Assembly: GCA_021156365.1 (NCBI GenBank)
Contig: JAJNDK010000009.1
Span: 172,573 to 236,572, forward strand
DNA length: 64,000 nucleotides
Direction: 5' to 3'
Origin: Bacteroidota bacterium
GTDB lineage: Bacteria > Bacteroidota > Bacteroidia > B-17B0 > Aurantibacillaceae
The notes beneath the pieces are model-generated. The model saw nothing but the letters and a program-made list of their open reading frames with translations. It had not been told where the DNA came from and did no database searches. Of the stretch, positions 32,048 through 39,714 are shown piece by piece. The stretch's first letter is position 1, and every line of letters begins with the position of its first letter. The translations under genes and the position numbers were made by a program.

Positions 32048-33457
32048 ATGAAAAAGTTGATTTACACAATGGCAATTAGTTTAAGCAGTTTTGGATTATT
32101 TGCCCAGACAAGCGAAACAAGAACGGTAACGGATTTTACCAAAATAAATGCAGAAGGCGTTTCGGAAGTGATCATCACACAGGCTGATCAGACCACCCTG
32201 AAAGTAAGGGCTGAAAGTGAAGACATGAATAATATCCTGACGGAAGTAAAAGGGAATACCCTGAACATTACCACCAAAGGAAATATAAAAAATGATTTCA
32301 AGGTCTATGTTACTTTCAAAACATTAGATGCCATAAGTACTTCGGGAGCTGCTTATGTAAAATCCGATTCTACTTTCAATGCCGAGAAAGTAGAGCTGGA
32401 GAGCTCGGGTGCTTCCAAAATCAAGCTGGATGTGATCTGCAAGAATATCCGCTCCAATGCAACAGGCGCTTCCACGATCCTGCTGACAGGCGCTACCGAA
32501 AATCATGTCGCTTTTGTATCGGGCGCTGCATCTATGAAAGCATACAAACTTTCTACCATGAATACCGATATCACTAATTCAGGGGCCTCTACTTCCAGGA
32601 TCAATGTGAACCAGAAATTAGTTGCAAACACTTCCGGCGCGAGCTCACTCCGCTACATGGGAACTCCTACTGATAAAGTGATCAATGTATCCGCATCTTC
32701 CGATGTGAAACATGTGGACACGGAGGAAAATGTGCGCCTGAACGATCAGGATACTACCCGTTCCAAAAATTCTGACTATAACAGACATTATAACTGGCGC
32801 AACCGCTATAACTTTCATTGGGATAGCGATTTCCATAACTGGGCCGGTGTGGAGCTCAACCTGAACGGGCTGATGGGAGCGAACGGCAGCACCAGCTTAC
32901 CTGCAAGCAGCGATTATATGAGCATTAACTATGGTGTAAAATCCATGTCGTGGAACCTCAACCTGCTGCAAAAGAATTTCCACATCTGGAAAAATCACAT
33001 TAACCTGGTAACGGGGATCGGTTTCGGATTCAATGCCTACCAGTTCAAAAATCCGATCCGCCTGGACGCCGATTCTTCTTTCACCTACTACACAAACGAT
33101 TCGGCCATCAGCTTCGACAGGAATAAACTCCGGACATCTTACCTGCAGGTTCCCCTGATGCTCGAATTCAATACTTCACGGCATTCTGACAGATCCTTTC
33201 ATATCGGCGTGGGCGTGATCGGCGGATACAAATTAGGATCCAGCACCATCCGTGAGTACAAAATAGATGGATATGAAATTGAAGAAAAACGCAGGGACGA
33301 TTACAATATCAATCCATTCAAACTGGATGCAACAGTGCGGATCGGTTACGGAGAGTTCACGATGTTCGGTACTTATGGGCTGACCACATTATTCGAGACC
33401 AACAAAGGTCCGGCTTTGAACGCCTTCTCAGTAGGTGTGCGGATCGTACCTTTTTAA
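32048..33457 (+). CDS. Head GIN (DUF2807) domain fused to an outer-membrane barrel
   Basis: 469 residues. Signal peptide to FAQ (residue 20). Residues ~25-225 are a DUF2807 adhesin-like beta-helix: ETRTVTDFTKINAEGVSEVIITQ, then repeated short turns with S/T-G-A (STSGAAYVKSD, ESSGASKIKL, NATGASTILL, VSGAASMKAY, TNSGASTSRI, TSGASSLRY). After a His/Asn/Arg-rich linker (NRHYNWRNRYNFHW) comes a porin-like barrel (GVELNLNGLMG, WNLNLLQKNFHIW, GIGFGFNAYQF, LQVPLMLEFN, GVGVIGGYKLG, VGVRIVPF). DUF2807 usually stands alone or as a lipoprotein; the barrel fusion would hold it in the outer membrane. Confidence 0.82.
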   Translation: MKKLIYTMAISLSSFGLFAQTSETRTVTDFTKINAEGVSEVIITQADQTTLKVRAESEDMNNILTEVKGNTLNITTKGNIKNDFKVYVTFKTLDAISTSGAAYVKSDSTFNAEKVELESSGASKIKLDVICKNIRSNATGASTILLTGATENHVAFVSGAASMKAYKLSTMNTDITNSGASTSRINVNQKLVANTSGASSLRYMGTPTDKVINVSASSDVKHVDTEENVRLNDQDTTRSKNSDYNRHYNWRNRYNFHWDSDFHNWAGVELNLNGLMGANGSTSLPASSDYMSINYGVKSMSWNLNLLQKNFHIWKNHINLVTGIGFGFNAYQFKNPIRLDADSSFTYYTNDSAISFDRNKLRTSYLQVPLMLEFNTSRHSDRSFHIGVGVIGGYKLGSSTIREYKIDGYEIEEKRRDDYNINPFKLDATVRIGYGEFTMFGTYGLTTLFETNKGPALNAFSVGVRIVPF

Positions 33458-33486
33458 AAAGAATCCCTTGTTTAGTTAATGCAAAG

Positions 33487-33526
33487 AAACCCGTGTCTGC
33501 TTATTGTGGGCGCGGGTTTTGTTTTT
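33487..33526 (+). terminator. Terminator of the DUF2807 gene
   Basis: AAACCCG (33487-33493) pairs with CGGGTTT (33513-33519), followed by TTTTGTTTTT. The T-run touches the stop codon of the convergent DUF2071 gene. Confidence 0.75.
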
Positions 33527-34241
33527 ATCCGGTAAATTTCACTCCTTTACGTACAATAATATCAGAACCTCCTGCCATAAAAACGCTGGAAGGTTTTTCT
33601 TTTTCGAGGTAAGTGAATTCCTTTCCGTATACTTTTCCGAAATAGCAGTTGATCGTATATTCCCTGCAGCCCATGATCTCCCAGCAGGGATGCTCTACTG
33701 CATATTCCATAGTGTGGTTCCTGCCTTTGGCATATCCCCAGTAATGCTCGGTAATAAATTCTTCTTTACTTCCGGGTATCAATGGATAACGTTTGTTGTC
33801 GCTCACGAAACGGATCTCGTTCTTGTTTTTGCCCCAGCCCCATTTGTAGGATACGGTAAACATTTCTTCTTTCCGTTCTTTAAAACTATAGGTGGGATGT
33901 GTGGCGTAGTTCTCGCTGTAGAGTGTATTCGCTACAAACGTAATGGCCGGCTTGCGAACGATCTCTTTGAGGAATACAACACCACGCCTCCATTCATCCT
34001 TGTATTTCCGCTTTACATAAAAGCGCAGGTTGACTTCCTCAAAATTCACATGAAAAGGGATCTTCACTCCGAGCATTTTTGTTTCTTCGAACATAAAGCC
34101 CACAAGACTCACGTAACATTTCCCTTCGAATAGATCCAGCTCTGTTCCGGAAGGCAGGTAGGGCAATAGTGACGTAGGATCCACCTCATAGTTGGCCATG
34201 ATCAGATCGGTCCATTTTGCCTCTAAAAAAATCCCTGCCAT
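33525..34241 (-). CDS. DUF2071 (YqjF-like) protein
   Basis: 238 residues, soluble. N-terminal FLEAKWTDLIMANYEVDPTSLLPYLPSGTELDLFEGKCYVSLVGFMFEE and FEEVNLRFYVKRK are typical of DUF2071/YqjF, an acetoacetate-decarboxylase-like beta fold of unknown activity. WRRGVVFLKEIVRKPAITFVANTLY and EHYWGYAKGRN are further family segments. Its start overlaps the stop of the ElaA gene by one base (TAATG), so the two are translationally coupled. Confidence 0.85.
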   Translation of the reverse strand: MAGIFLEAKWTDLIMANYEVDPTSLLPYLPSGTELDLFEGKCYVSLVGFMFEETKMLGVKIPFHVNFEEVNLRFYVKRKYKDEWRRGVVFLKEIVRKPAITFVANTLYSENYATHPTYSFKERKEEMFTVSYKWGWGKNKNEIRFVSDNKRYPLIPGSKEEFITEHYWGYAKGRNHTMEYAVEHPCWEIMGCREYTINCYFGKVYGKEFTYLEKEKPSSVFMAGGSDIIVRKGVKFTG

Positions 34242-34693
34242 TAGTCGAGTATCATTTTTATGTGCGGAATGTCATCTTCGGGATACACATCTCCTACAGC
34301 TGTGAAGCCGCATTTTTGATAGAAATTCAATAAGTAATATTGTGCCGAAATGGTGATCTTTTCAGCAGCAAAATGTTCCCTGCATACACGGATCGCCTCC
34401 TGCATTAGCGCATAGCCCCATTTATTGGCACGAAAAGCCGGATCGATAACTACTCTGCCTATTGCAGGACTTCCGGGATAAGAAATACCTTCCGGCAGGC
34501 AACGCGCATAGAGGGCCAGCTGTCCATTACTGTATCCCAGCAGGTGCAACGATAGCTGATCCTTATCATCAAGATCCTGGTAGGGGCAGCTCTGCTCTAC
34601 CACGAACACGGCCATGCGGAGCTTCAGCAGCGCATAGAGTTCGTTTACATCCAGTTCGTTAAATGTTTTGGTTACAAAGGTCGGTTCTTCCAT
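34241..34693 (-). CDS. ElaA-type GNAT acetyltransferase
   Basis: 150 residues from ATG at 34693; an in-frame TTG six codons upstream is less likely. ElaA hallmarks: LYALLKLRMAVFVVEQSCPYQDLDDKDQLSLHLLGY at the start, then LYARCLP, AIGRVVIDPAFRANKWGYALMQEAIRVC with the acetyl-CoA pyrophosphate-binding loop, and LLNFYQKCGFTAVGDVYPEDDIPHIKM. The substrate of ElaA proteins is not known. It is translationally coupled to the DUF2071 gene and divergent from rimM. Confidence 0.9.
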   Translation of the reverse strand: MEEPTFVTKTFNELDVNELYALLKLRMAVFVVEQSCPYQDLDDKDQLSLHLLGYSNGQLALYARCLPEGISYPGSPAIGRVVIDPAFRANKWGYALMQEAIRVCREHFAAEKITISAQYYLLNFYQKCGFTAVGDVYPEDDIPHIKMILD

Positions 34694-34744
34694 ATCACTT
34701 GATGGTTTCAAAGATAGGTGATGCCCGCGTAACCATCAAATTAG

Positions 34745-34752
34745 TACATTTG
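34745..34752 (+). promoter_or_regulatory. -7 element TACATTTG of rimM
   Basis: TACATTTG ends 4 bases before the rimM ATG at 34757, so initiation would fall at or just before the start codon. No -33 TTG at the standard spacing. Confidence 0.5.
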
Positions 34753-34756
34753 CAGC

Positions 34757-35272
34757 ATGAACCCGGATGATTTTATTGAGATCGGTTATTTCCAGAAACC
34801 ACATGGCTACAAAGGTCAGATAGGACTTGCACTTACGGTGGATCATGAGATCCTGTTCAACAAGGTCAGTTTTATGATGCTGGAAATGAATAACCTGCTC
34901 ACCCCTTTTTTCATTGAAAAAATAGAGACAAAACATAAGATCCTGGTAAAACTGGAAAACTTCAACAGTGATACTGAAGCCAAAAAATTCCAATCGAAAA
35001 AAGTATTCATTCACAAAGACCTGGTGGTGCAAAGCACCGCGGAAGAGGAGGGCGACTATACCGGTTACCTCCTAATAGATGAAGTGCAGGGCGAGCTGGG
35101 CAGGATCGAAGGGACAGAGGAAATGCCGGGCAATGATGTTTTTATCATATTGAAAAACGGTAAAGAGATCCTGCTTCCTATCCTTGAAGAGTTCATCACG
35201 GAAGTGGATGACGAAAAGAAGATAATCCGTTACAAAGCCCCGGAAGGACTCATTGATCTCTACTTAGAATAA
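34757..35272 (+). CDS. rimM: Ribosome maturation factor RimM
   Basis: 171 residues. Assists late 30S assembly (16S 3' domain) and binds S19. N-terminal beta-barrel with FIEIGYFQKPHGYKGQIGLAL; C-terminal PRC-barrel with GYLLIDEVQGELGRIEGTEEMPGNDVFIILKNGKEILLPILEEFITEVDDEKKIIRYKAPEGLIDLYLE, matching the RimM consensus through to its end. rpsP, trmD and rplS, its common neighbours, are absent here. It is first in a rightward series with the tRNA methyltransferase and folA. Confidence 0.95.
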   Translation: MNPDDFIEIGYFQKPHGYKGQIGLALTVDHEILFNKVSFMMLEMNNLLTPFFIEKIETKHKILVKLENFNSDTEAKKFQSKKVFIHKDLVVQSTAEEEGDYTGYLLIDEVQGELGRIEGTEEMPGNDVFIILKNGKEILLPILEEFITEVDDEKKIIRYKAPEGLIDLYLE

Positions 35273-35292
35273 ATGGGATCTTAATTTTGCCT

Positions 35293-35308
35293 CCCGATAG
35301 CTACGGGG
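35293..35308. repeat. Degenerate copy of the CCCGATAGC palindrome
   Basis: CCCGATAGCTACGGGG, a diverged copy of the perfect palindrome at 6091-6106, within the 91-base gap between rimM and the methyltransferase gene. A TAATTTTG that could act as -7 element lies just before it (35282-35289). Confidence 0.5.
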
Positions 35309-35363
35309 ACTGAATTTTATTACTACATTTAAAGCACTAATAATTCATTGCAGCAATACATGT

Positions 35364-36080
35364 ATGCCTCAGGAAACATTTGTCTTTAAACAGTTCACTC
35401 TTCACCAGGACAAATGCCCCATGAAAGTGGGTACCGATGCTGTATTATTAGGCGCCTGGATCCAGCCGCAAACAGCCCAGCGTATTTTGGATATTGGAAC
35501 CGGAACAGGTATCCTTGCCATTATGCTCGCTCAAAAAAGCACAGCTCTTATCGATGCCATTGATATTGATGTGGAAGCATTGGAGCAGGCCCGGGAAAAT
35601 GCGGATTTTTGTAAATGGCGTGATCGCATACAGCTTACCCATGCTTCCCTGCAGCAATTCAGTAAAGCAACAACTTCCCGCTACGACCTGATAGTAAGTA
35701 ATCCGCCTTATTTCATTGATTCCTCCAAACCACCGGAAGAAGGCAGAACGCTGGCCCGGCACAATGACTTTCTTCCATTTAACGAGCTGATAGAAGGTGT
35801 AGCAAAGCTGCTCACCCCGAACGGTAAATTTTTTGTGATCCTTCCGAATAAAGAAGCGGTGATCCTGAAAGAGCTTGCAGAAAAACAAGGATTGAAGCTG
35901 AGTAAATTATTGCGGGTACGTACCAAACAGGACAAAGCGACGGAGAAACGGCACATTATGCAATTCGAATTCAATCCTACTTCTTTCAGCGAAGATTCGA
36001 TCGTTATTGAAAAAGAAGGCCGCCACGAGTATACCGACGAGTACAAAGAATTAACCAAAGATTATTACATCCATTTTTAA
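35364..36080 (+). CDS. trmN6: tRNA1(Val) (adenine(37)-N6)-methyltransferase
   Basis: 238 residues, SAM-dependent. FKQFTLHQDKCPMKVGTDAVLLGAWI is the N-terminal signature of the YfiC/TrmN6 family. Motif I is LDIGTGTGILAIMLAQKS, the acidic motif IDIDVEALEQARENA, and the catalytic N6-adenine motif NPPYF in YDLIVSNPPYFIDS. Modifies A37 of tRNA1(Val). It lies 16 bases upstream of folA on the same strand. Confidence 0.92.
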   Translation: MPQETFVFKQFTLHQDKCPMKVGTDAVLLGAWIQPQTAQRILDIGTGTGILAIMLAQKSTALIDAIDIDVEALEQARENADFCKWRDRIQLTHASLQQFSKATTSRYDLIVSNPPYFIDSSKPPEEGRTLARHNDFLPFNELIEGVAKLLTPNGKFFVILPNKEAVILKELAEKQGLKLSKLLRVRTKQDKATEKRHIMQFEFNPTSFSEDSIVIEKEGRHEYTDEYKELTKDYYIHF

Positions 36081-36096
36081 GATCCCGTTTTTTAAT

Positions 36097-36582
36097 ATGT
36101 TATCAATAATTGCCGCTGTATCCGAAAACAATGCGCTGGGGAAAGACAACAAATTGCTCTGGCATTTGCCTGCCGACCTGAAACGCCTGAAAGCGCTTAC
36201 CATGGGACATTATCTGATCATGGGCCGCAAAACCTTCGAGAGTATAGGAAGACCATTGCCAGGCAGACCGCATGTGATCATTTCGCGGAATGAGGATCGG
36301 CAATTGGAAGGAGTAACAGTGGTAAACTCCCTGGATAAGGCATTGGACCTCGCGAAAGATGATGATCAGCCTTTTATTTTCGGGGGAGGTGAAATTTACA
36401 GGATAGCGATGCATTTGGTTCAGCGTATTTATCTTACACGTGTACATAAGTATTTTGAAGGCGACGCTTATTTTCCGGAATTAGACCCGAAAGAATGGCA
36501 ATTGGTAGAAAAGCAGGATTTTGAAGCAGACGAAAAAAACCTGATGGCTTACAGTTATGAAGAATACAAACGTATTTCTTAA
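36097..36582 (+). CDS. folA: Dihydrofolate reductase
   Basis: 161 residues. Reduces dihydrofolate with NADPH. Sequence has the full DHFR pattern: LSIIAAVSENNALGKDNKLLWHLPADLKRLKALTMGHYLIMGRKTFESIGRPLPGRPHVIISRN, then FIFGGGEIYRIAMHLVQRIYLTRV and DAYFPELDPKEWQLVEKQ. The active-site acidic residue is Asp in HLPADLKRLK. thyA is not adjacent. Its gene begins 16 bases after the methyltransferase stop. Confidence 0.96.
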   Translation: MLSIIAAVSENNALGKDNKLLWHLPADLKRLKALTMGHYLIMGRKTFESIGRPLPGRPHVIISRNEDRQLEGVTVVNSLDKALDLAKDDDQPFIFGGGEIYRIAMHLVQRIYLTRVHKYFEGDAYFPELDPKEWQLVEKQDFEADEKNLMAYSYEEYKRIS

Positions 36583-36669
36583 TTTGCAAGTAGCTGACAA
36601 TTAGAATCTTAAATCAATCTGAATTTTCGCCGAAAAATCCCTGAGCTGCCTGCGAACCGACAAATGTTC

Positions 36670-36718
36670 ATAAACCGTTTATAAATCGCTGGTTTTTAGA
36701 GATAAATCGCTAATTTTG
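36670..36718 (+). promoter_or_regulatory. Promoter region with phased ATAAATCGCT repeats
   Basis: ATAAATCGCT occurs at 36681-36690 and 36702-36711 (21 bases apart, two turns) and a variant ATAAACCGTT at 36670-36679 (11 bases before the first). The -7 element TAATTTTG (36711-36718) begins at the last repeat. No -33 TTG. Candidate operator for the universal stress protein gene at 36745. Confidence 0.5.
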
Positions 36719-36744
36719 CAGATTAAACAAAAAATGATCTCTTT

Positions 36745-37572
36745 ATGAGCGATACCTCAAAACAAAATCTTATTATCATTCCCATTGATTTTACCGAACA
36801 ATCTTTATTAGCGATCGGGCAAAGCTATAACCTGGCGAAATACACCCATTCGAAAATATTGTTACTTCATGTGTATGAGAACCAGGGAGAAGAGAAATTT
36901 GATGAGATCTCCAAATTAGCTAAAAAAACACAGGATGAGTCGGGTGTTCCCACCGATTTCATGAATGTGAAAGGAAATATTTACAAAGAAACAGTAAGAG
37001 TGGCCGATGAGATGGATGCCACACTGATCGTAGTGGGTCTTGAATCCCACATCAGCGCAAAAGACATTATCGGAGCAAGCGCATCCAAGTTCATCCGGGA
37101 AAGTCCGTGCCCCGTGATCTCAATCCGTGGGCACGACCACAGGGATGGCTGCGAAAACATCCTGTTGCCATTGGATCTTACCAAAGAATCACGTCAGAAA
37201 GTGGACAAAGCGATCGAGTTTGCACGTTATTTCGGCGCTGCCATCCGTATCTTAGGTGTATTCTCATCTGCAGATGAAAAATATGAAAACCAGCTACATG
37301 CCTATGCTCACCAGGTAAAACAATACGTGAAAAGCAAAGGTATCGCTTGTACCAATAAAACCATTCCAAGCGATAACATTGCCGAAACAGTTGTAGAATA
37401 CGCCAACAAGATCGAAGCAGACCTTATTATGATCATGACCAAAACGGATCTGAGCATGAAAGAGTTCTTCGTAGGTACAACAGCACAGCGTGTGATCGAT
37501 ATCTCTAATATCCCGGTATTGAGCATCCGCCCTACACAAAGAAGCAGCATCAACAACAGTGTGATCATGTAA
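36745..37572 (+). CDS. Universal stress protein, two UspA domains
   Basis: 275 residues with two tandem UspA folds. The first starts NLIIIPIDFTEQSLLAIGQSYNLAKYTHSKILLLHVYE and ends near ISAKDIIGASASKFIRESPCPVISIRG; the second is ENILLPLDLTKESRQKVDKAIEFARYFGAAIRILGVF ... EADLIMIMTKTDLSMKEFFVGTTAQRVIDISNIPVLSIRP. The second has the G-T-x-A-Q-R-V segment where the nucleotide loop G2xG9xS/T would be; the first has GASASKF. ATP binding is therefore possible but not certain. Followed by a strong terminator. Confidence 0.93.
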   Translation: MSDTSKQNLIIIPIDFTEQSLLAIGQSYNLAKYTHSKILLLHVYENQGEEKFDEISKLAKKTQDESGVPTDFMNVKGNIYKETVRVADEMDATLIVVGLESHISAKDIIGASASKFIRESPCPVISIRGHDHRDGCENILLPLDLTKESRQKVDKAIEFARYFGAAIRILGVFSSADEKYENQLHAYAHQVKQYVKSKGIACTNKTIPSDNIAETVVEYANKIEADLIMIMTKTDLSMKEFFVGTTAQRVIDISNIPVLSIRPTQRSSINNSVIM

Positions 37573-37594
37573 TCTTTACTAAAAATACATTCAT

Positions 37595-37629
37595 AAAAAA
37601 GGTGTTGCTCTTCGAGCAACACCTTTTTT
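37595..37629 (+). terminator. Terminator after the universal stress protein gene
   Basis: AAAAAAGGTGTTGCTC (37595-37610), loop TTC, GAGCAACACCTTTTTT (37614-37629): a 16-bp stem including the A/T flanks, ending in a T-run. Near-identical in its outer part to the terminator at 39225-39254 on the other side of fic. Confidence 0.9.
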
Positions 37630-37638
37630 GTTTCCGCT

Positions 37639-37728
37639 CGTATATCACTCGTATATTTCCGTATCAAATCGTATCATTTTTTTAATTTCCCGTATATTTA
37701 TCGTATATTTGCGCATCAAATCGTATCA
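37639..37728 (+). promoter_or_regulatory. 38-bp direct repeat and promoter of the Fic gene
   Basis: Two 38-base copies, 37639-37676 and 37691-37728 (period 52), agree at 33 of 38 positions. Each has CGTATAT, TCGTATATTT and CATCAAATCGTATCA-like parts, so GTATA/GTATC boxes recur at close spacing. The second copy contains the -7 element TATATTTG (37704-37711). A repressor bound here would cover the promoter; the Fic protein's own winged-helix part is a candidate. Confidence 0.7.
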
Positions 37729-37732
37729 AATT

Positions 37733-39205
37733 TTGAAAAAAAATATATATACAGTTCAATTATCTATTGATTTTCACATAATTAACAACCTGAGTGGAAT
37801 AGATCGCTTTGATGCAGAATGGGCAGGTATTGAAAGGCGGGAAAGGCTACAAACACTGAAAGAGCTAAAATCCATTGCTACCGTACATAGCGTAGGTGCT
37901 TCCACACGGATTGAAGGCTCGAAAATGACTGACAATGAAGTACATCAGTTCATTTTCAATAATCTGAAAACAGAAAAACTGGTAGCACGGGATCAGCAGG
38001 AAGTATTGGGTTATTTTACCGCTTTGGATATTATTTCCGGTTCTTACCAGGATATTGAAATCACTGAAAACAGCTTAAAGCATCTGCATAATATCCTGAT
38101 GAAGTTCAGTGATAAAGACCAATGGCACAAAGGTAATTATAAGAAGCATTCCAATTCGGTGGAGGCAACAAATCCGGACGGATCAAAGATCGTCTTATTC
38201 AATACCACACCACCGGGAATAGAAACGGAGGATGCCATGCGTGCCCTGGTGAACTGGTACAATGCTGATACTGAAACCCCGGCCATTATTAAGTCGGCTT
38301 TGTTTGTATATGATTTTCTGAGCATTCATCCTTTCCAGGATGGCAATGGCAGGCTGAGTCGTTTGCTGGGAACCCTGCTGCTTTTAAAACACGGATATTC
38401 CTGGATCCAGTATGTAAGCTTTGAGCATGAAATAGAGAACCGGAAAACAGACTATTACCGGATCTTAATGGATTGCCAGCAAAAACGGCCAGGCGAAGAT
38501 ATAACATCCTGGATGCTGTTTTTTTTGAATTGCCTGGGGAGTATACAGATCAACCTGCGAAAAAAATTAGAGGTACAAAAAAGTGAGAACCAATTATCGC
38601 CCCGCAATAAAATGATCTACACCTTCGTGGAAAATCATCCAGGCTGTAAGTCAGGCGAAATAGCCCAAAAGCTGAATATACCCTTGCCAACGGTGAAAAA
38701 GATCCTCGCTGATATGGTTGCCGGAAATTTTTTGGGCAAGTATGGAACGGGCGCAGGAACGAACTATACCACCGAAAAATTAACAGTGATCAAGACAGAC
38801 GTTGCTCAAAAATTCACAGAGGAAATAGAAAGCAAAGAGTATATACTGGCTAACCGGTATGCATTTATTGCCATAAAGAAAATTATCCTGCACCCAAAAT
38901 TTCAGTGGCAGGAACCCAGGGAATGGGCAGATGTTCTTTTTGATCAAAATTTAGAATTATCGATCATCTGCACTACTAACAAAGGTGAAATACGCGCCCA
39001 GCAATACTGTCTTGAAATGTTCGATACCGGATATTATTATCGCCCGGTCTTTTCACTGAACACTCCCATCCACCTGCCACTCAGCGTCTGGAGCAGAGAA
39101 CCCTTTGATAATGAATTCCCTATTCGCGTATTGCTTCAATTGACCTGCAATGAGCCTGAGCTGAAATTTGACACAACGCTTGTAATGGATACCTCACTGG
39201 AGTAA
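37733..39205 (+). CDS. Fic-domain protein with C-terminal winged helix
   Basis: About 490 residues from TTG at 37733; the frame is open back to 37628 but that part contains the promoter repeats and terminator, and no ATG occurs in the proper region. Fic proteins transfer AMP or other nucleotide groups to target side chains. The catalytic motif is HPFQDGNGR (His codon 38327-38329), complete. The inhibitory helix motif S-T-R-I-E-G in VGASTRIEGSKM precedes it, making this a class II (N-terminally autoinhibited) Fic protein. A winged helix follows (SPRNKMIYTFVENHPGCKSGEIAQKLNIPLPTVKKILADMV). The C-terminal ~130 residues are of unknown type. No antitoxin gene is adjacent. Confidence 0.9.
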   Translation: MKKNIYTVQLSIDFHIINNLSGIDRFDAEWAGIERRERLQTLKELKSIATVHSVGASTRIEGSKMTDNEVHQFIFNNLKTEKLVARDQQEVLGYFTALDIISGSYQDIEITENSLKHLHNILMKFSDKDQWHKGNYKKHSNSVEATNPDGSKIVLFNTTPPGIETEDAMRALVNWYNADTETPAIIKSALFVYDFLSIHPFQDGNGRLSRLLGTLLLLKHGYSWIQYVSFEHEIENRKTDYYRILMDCQQKRPGEDITSWMLFFLNCLGSIQINLRKKLEVQKSENQLSPRNKMIYTFVENHPGCKSGEIAQKLNIPLPTVKKILADMVAGNFLGKYGTGAGTNYTTEKLTVIKTDVAQKFTEEIESKEYILANRYAFIAIKKIILHPKFQWQEPREWADVLFDQNLELSIICTTNKGEIRAQQYCLEMFDTGYYYRPVFSLNTPIHLPLSVWSREPFDNEFPIRVLLQLTCNEPELKFDTTLVMDTSLE

Positions 39206-39224
39206 ACGCCATTGAACAAATAAA

Positions 39225-39254
39225 AAAGGTGTTGTCCGAAAGAACAACACCTTT
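39225..39254 (+). terminator. Terminator after the Fic gene
   Basis: GGTGTTGT (39228-39235) and ACAACACC (39244-39251) with flanking AAA/TTT, an 8-base loop and the tail CTTTTT. Shares TAAAAAAGGTGTTG and CAACACCTTT with the terminator at 37595-37629. Confidence 0.85.
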
Positions 39255-39273
39255 CTTTTTACTTCTATGATTT

Positions 39274-39675
39274 TTAGTATGCCAGATCTTCTATAAAGAA
39301 AAAGAAGACCACAGCTGCTACCCAGTCTTTTCTGGCTTTGCAATCACCGATCTTGCTGCCGTCTTTGTAAATATCTCCATCGCTTTCCACCTGCCCGATC
39401 TTGCTGCCATTCTTGTATACATCGCCATCGCTCTCTACCTGGCCTACTTTGCTTCCATTCATATAAATATCCCCATCGCTTTCGATCTGACCCTTTTTGG
39501 ATCCGTTTACATACACATCGCCATCACTTTCGATCTGACCTTTTTTGCTGCCGTTGATGTATACATCACCGTCACTTTCTATATCGCCTTTTTTACTTCC
39601 TTTGATATAAAGACTTTGTGCCGAAACATTGCAGTAGATAAAACTGCAAACTAAAATGAAGAGGATTTTTTTCAT
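39274..39675 (-). CDS. Secreted 16-residue repeat protein (GDIYxNGSK type), copy A
   Basis: 133 residues. Signal peptide (MKKILFILVCSFIYCNVSAQ), then six units of about 16 residues of form G-D-I/V-Y-x-N-G-S-K-x-G-Q-I/V-E-S-D, for example GDVYINGSKKGQIESD and GDIYKDGSKIG. The repeats predict a regular beta-solenoid or small propeller. The C-terminus is DCKARKDWVAAVVFFFFIEDLAY: a Cys, a basic patch, and a hydrophobic stretch before an acidic end, shared with its neighbour at 39715. Convergent with fic. Function unknown; the tail may insert in a membrane or be a recognition signal. Confidence 0.75.
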   Translation of the reverse strand: MKKILFILVCSFIYCNVSAQSLYIKGSKKGDIESDGDVYINGSKKGQIESDGDVYVNGSKKGQIESDGDIYMNGSKVGQVESDGDVYKNGSKIGQVESDGDIYKDGSKIGDCKARKDWVAAVVFFFFIEDLAY

Positions 39676-39714
39676 GTTGTTGTTTTTGGTTTATTTTTTT
39701 ATTTGATTCTTAAT

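Noticed and set aside
37628..37732. N-terminal extension of the Fic protein
   Set aside because: It would translate the promoter repeats and overlap the preceding terminator; the residues are hydrophobic noise.
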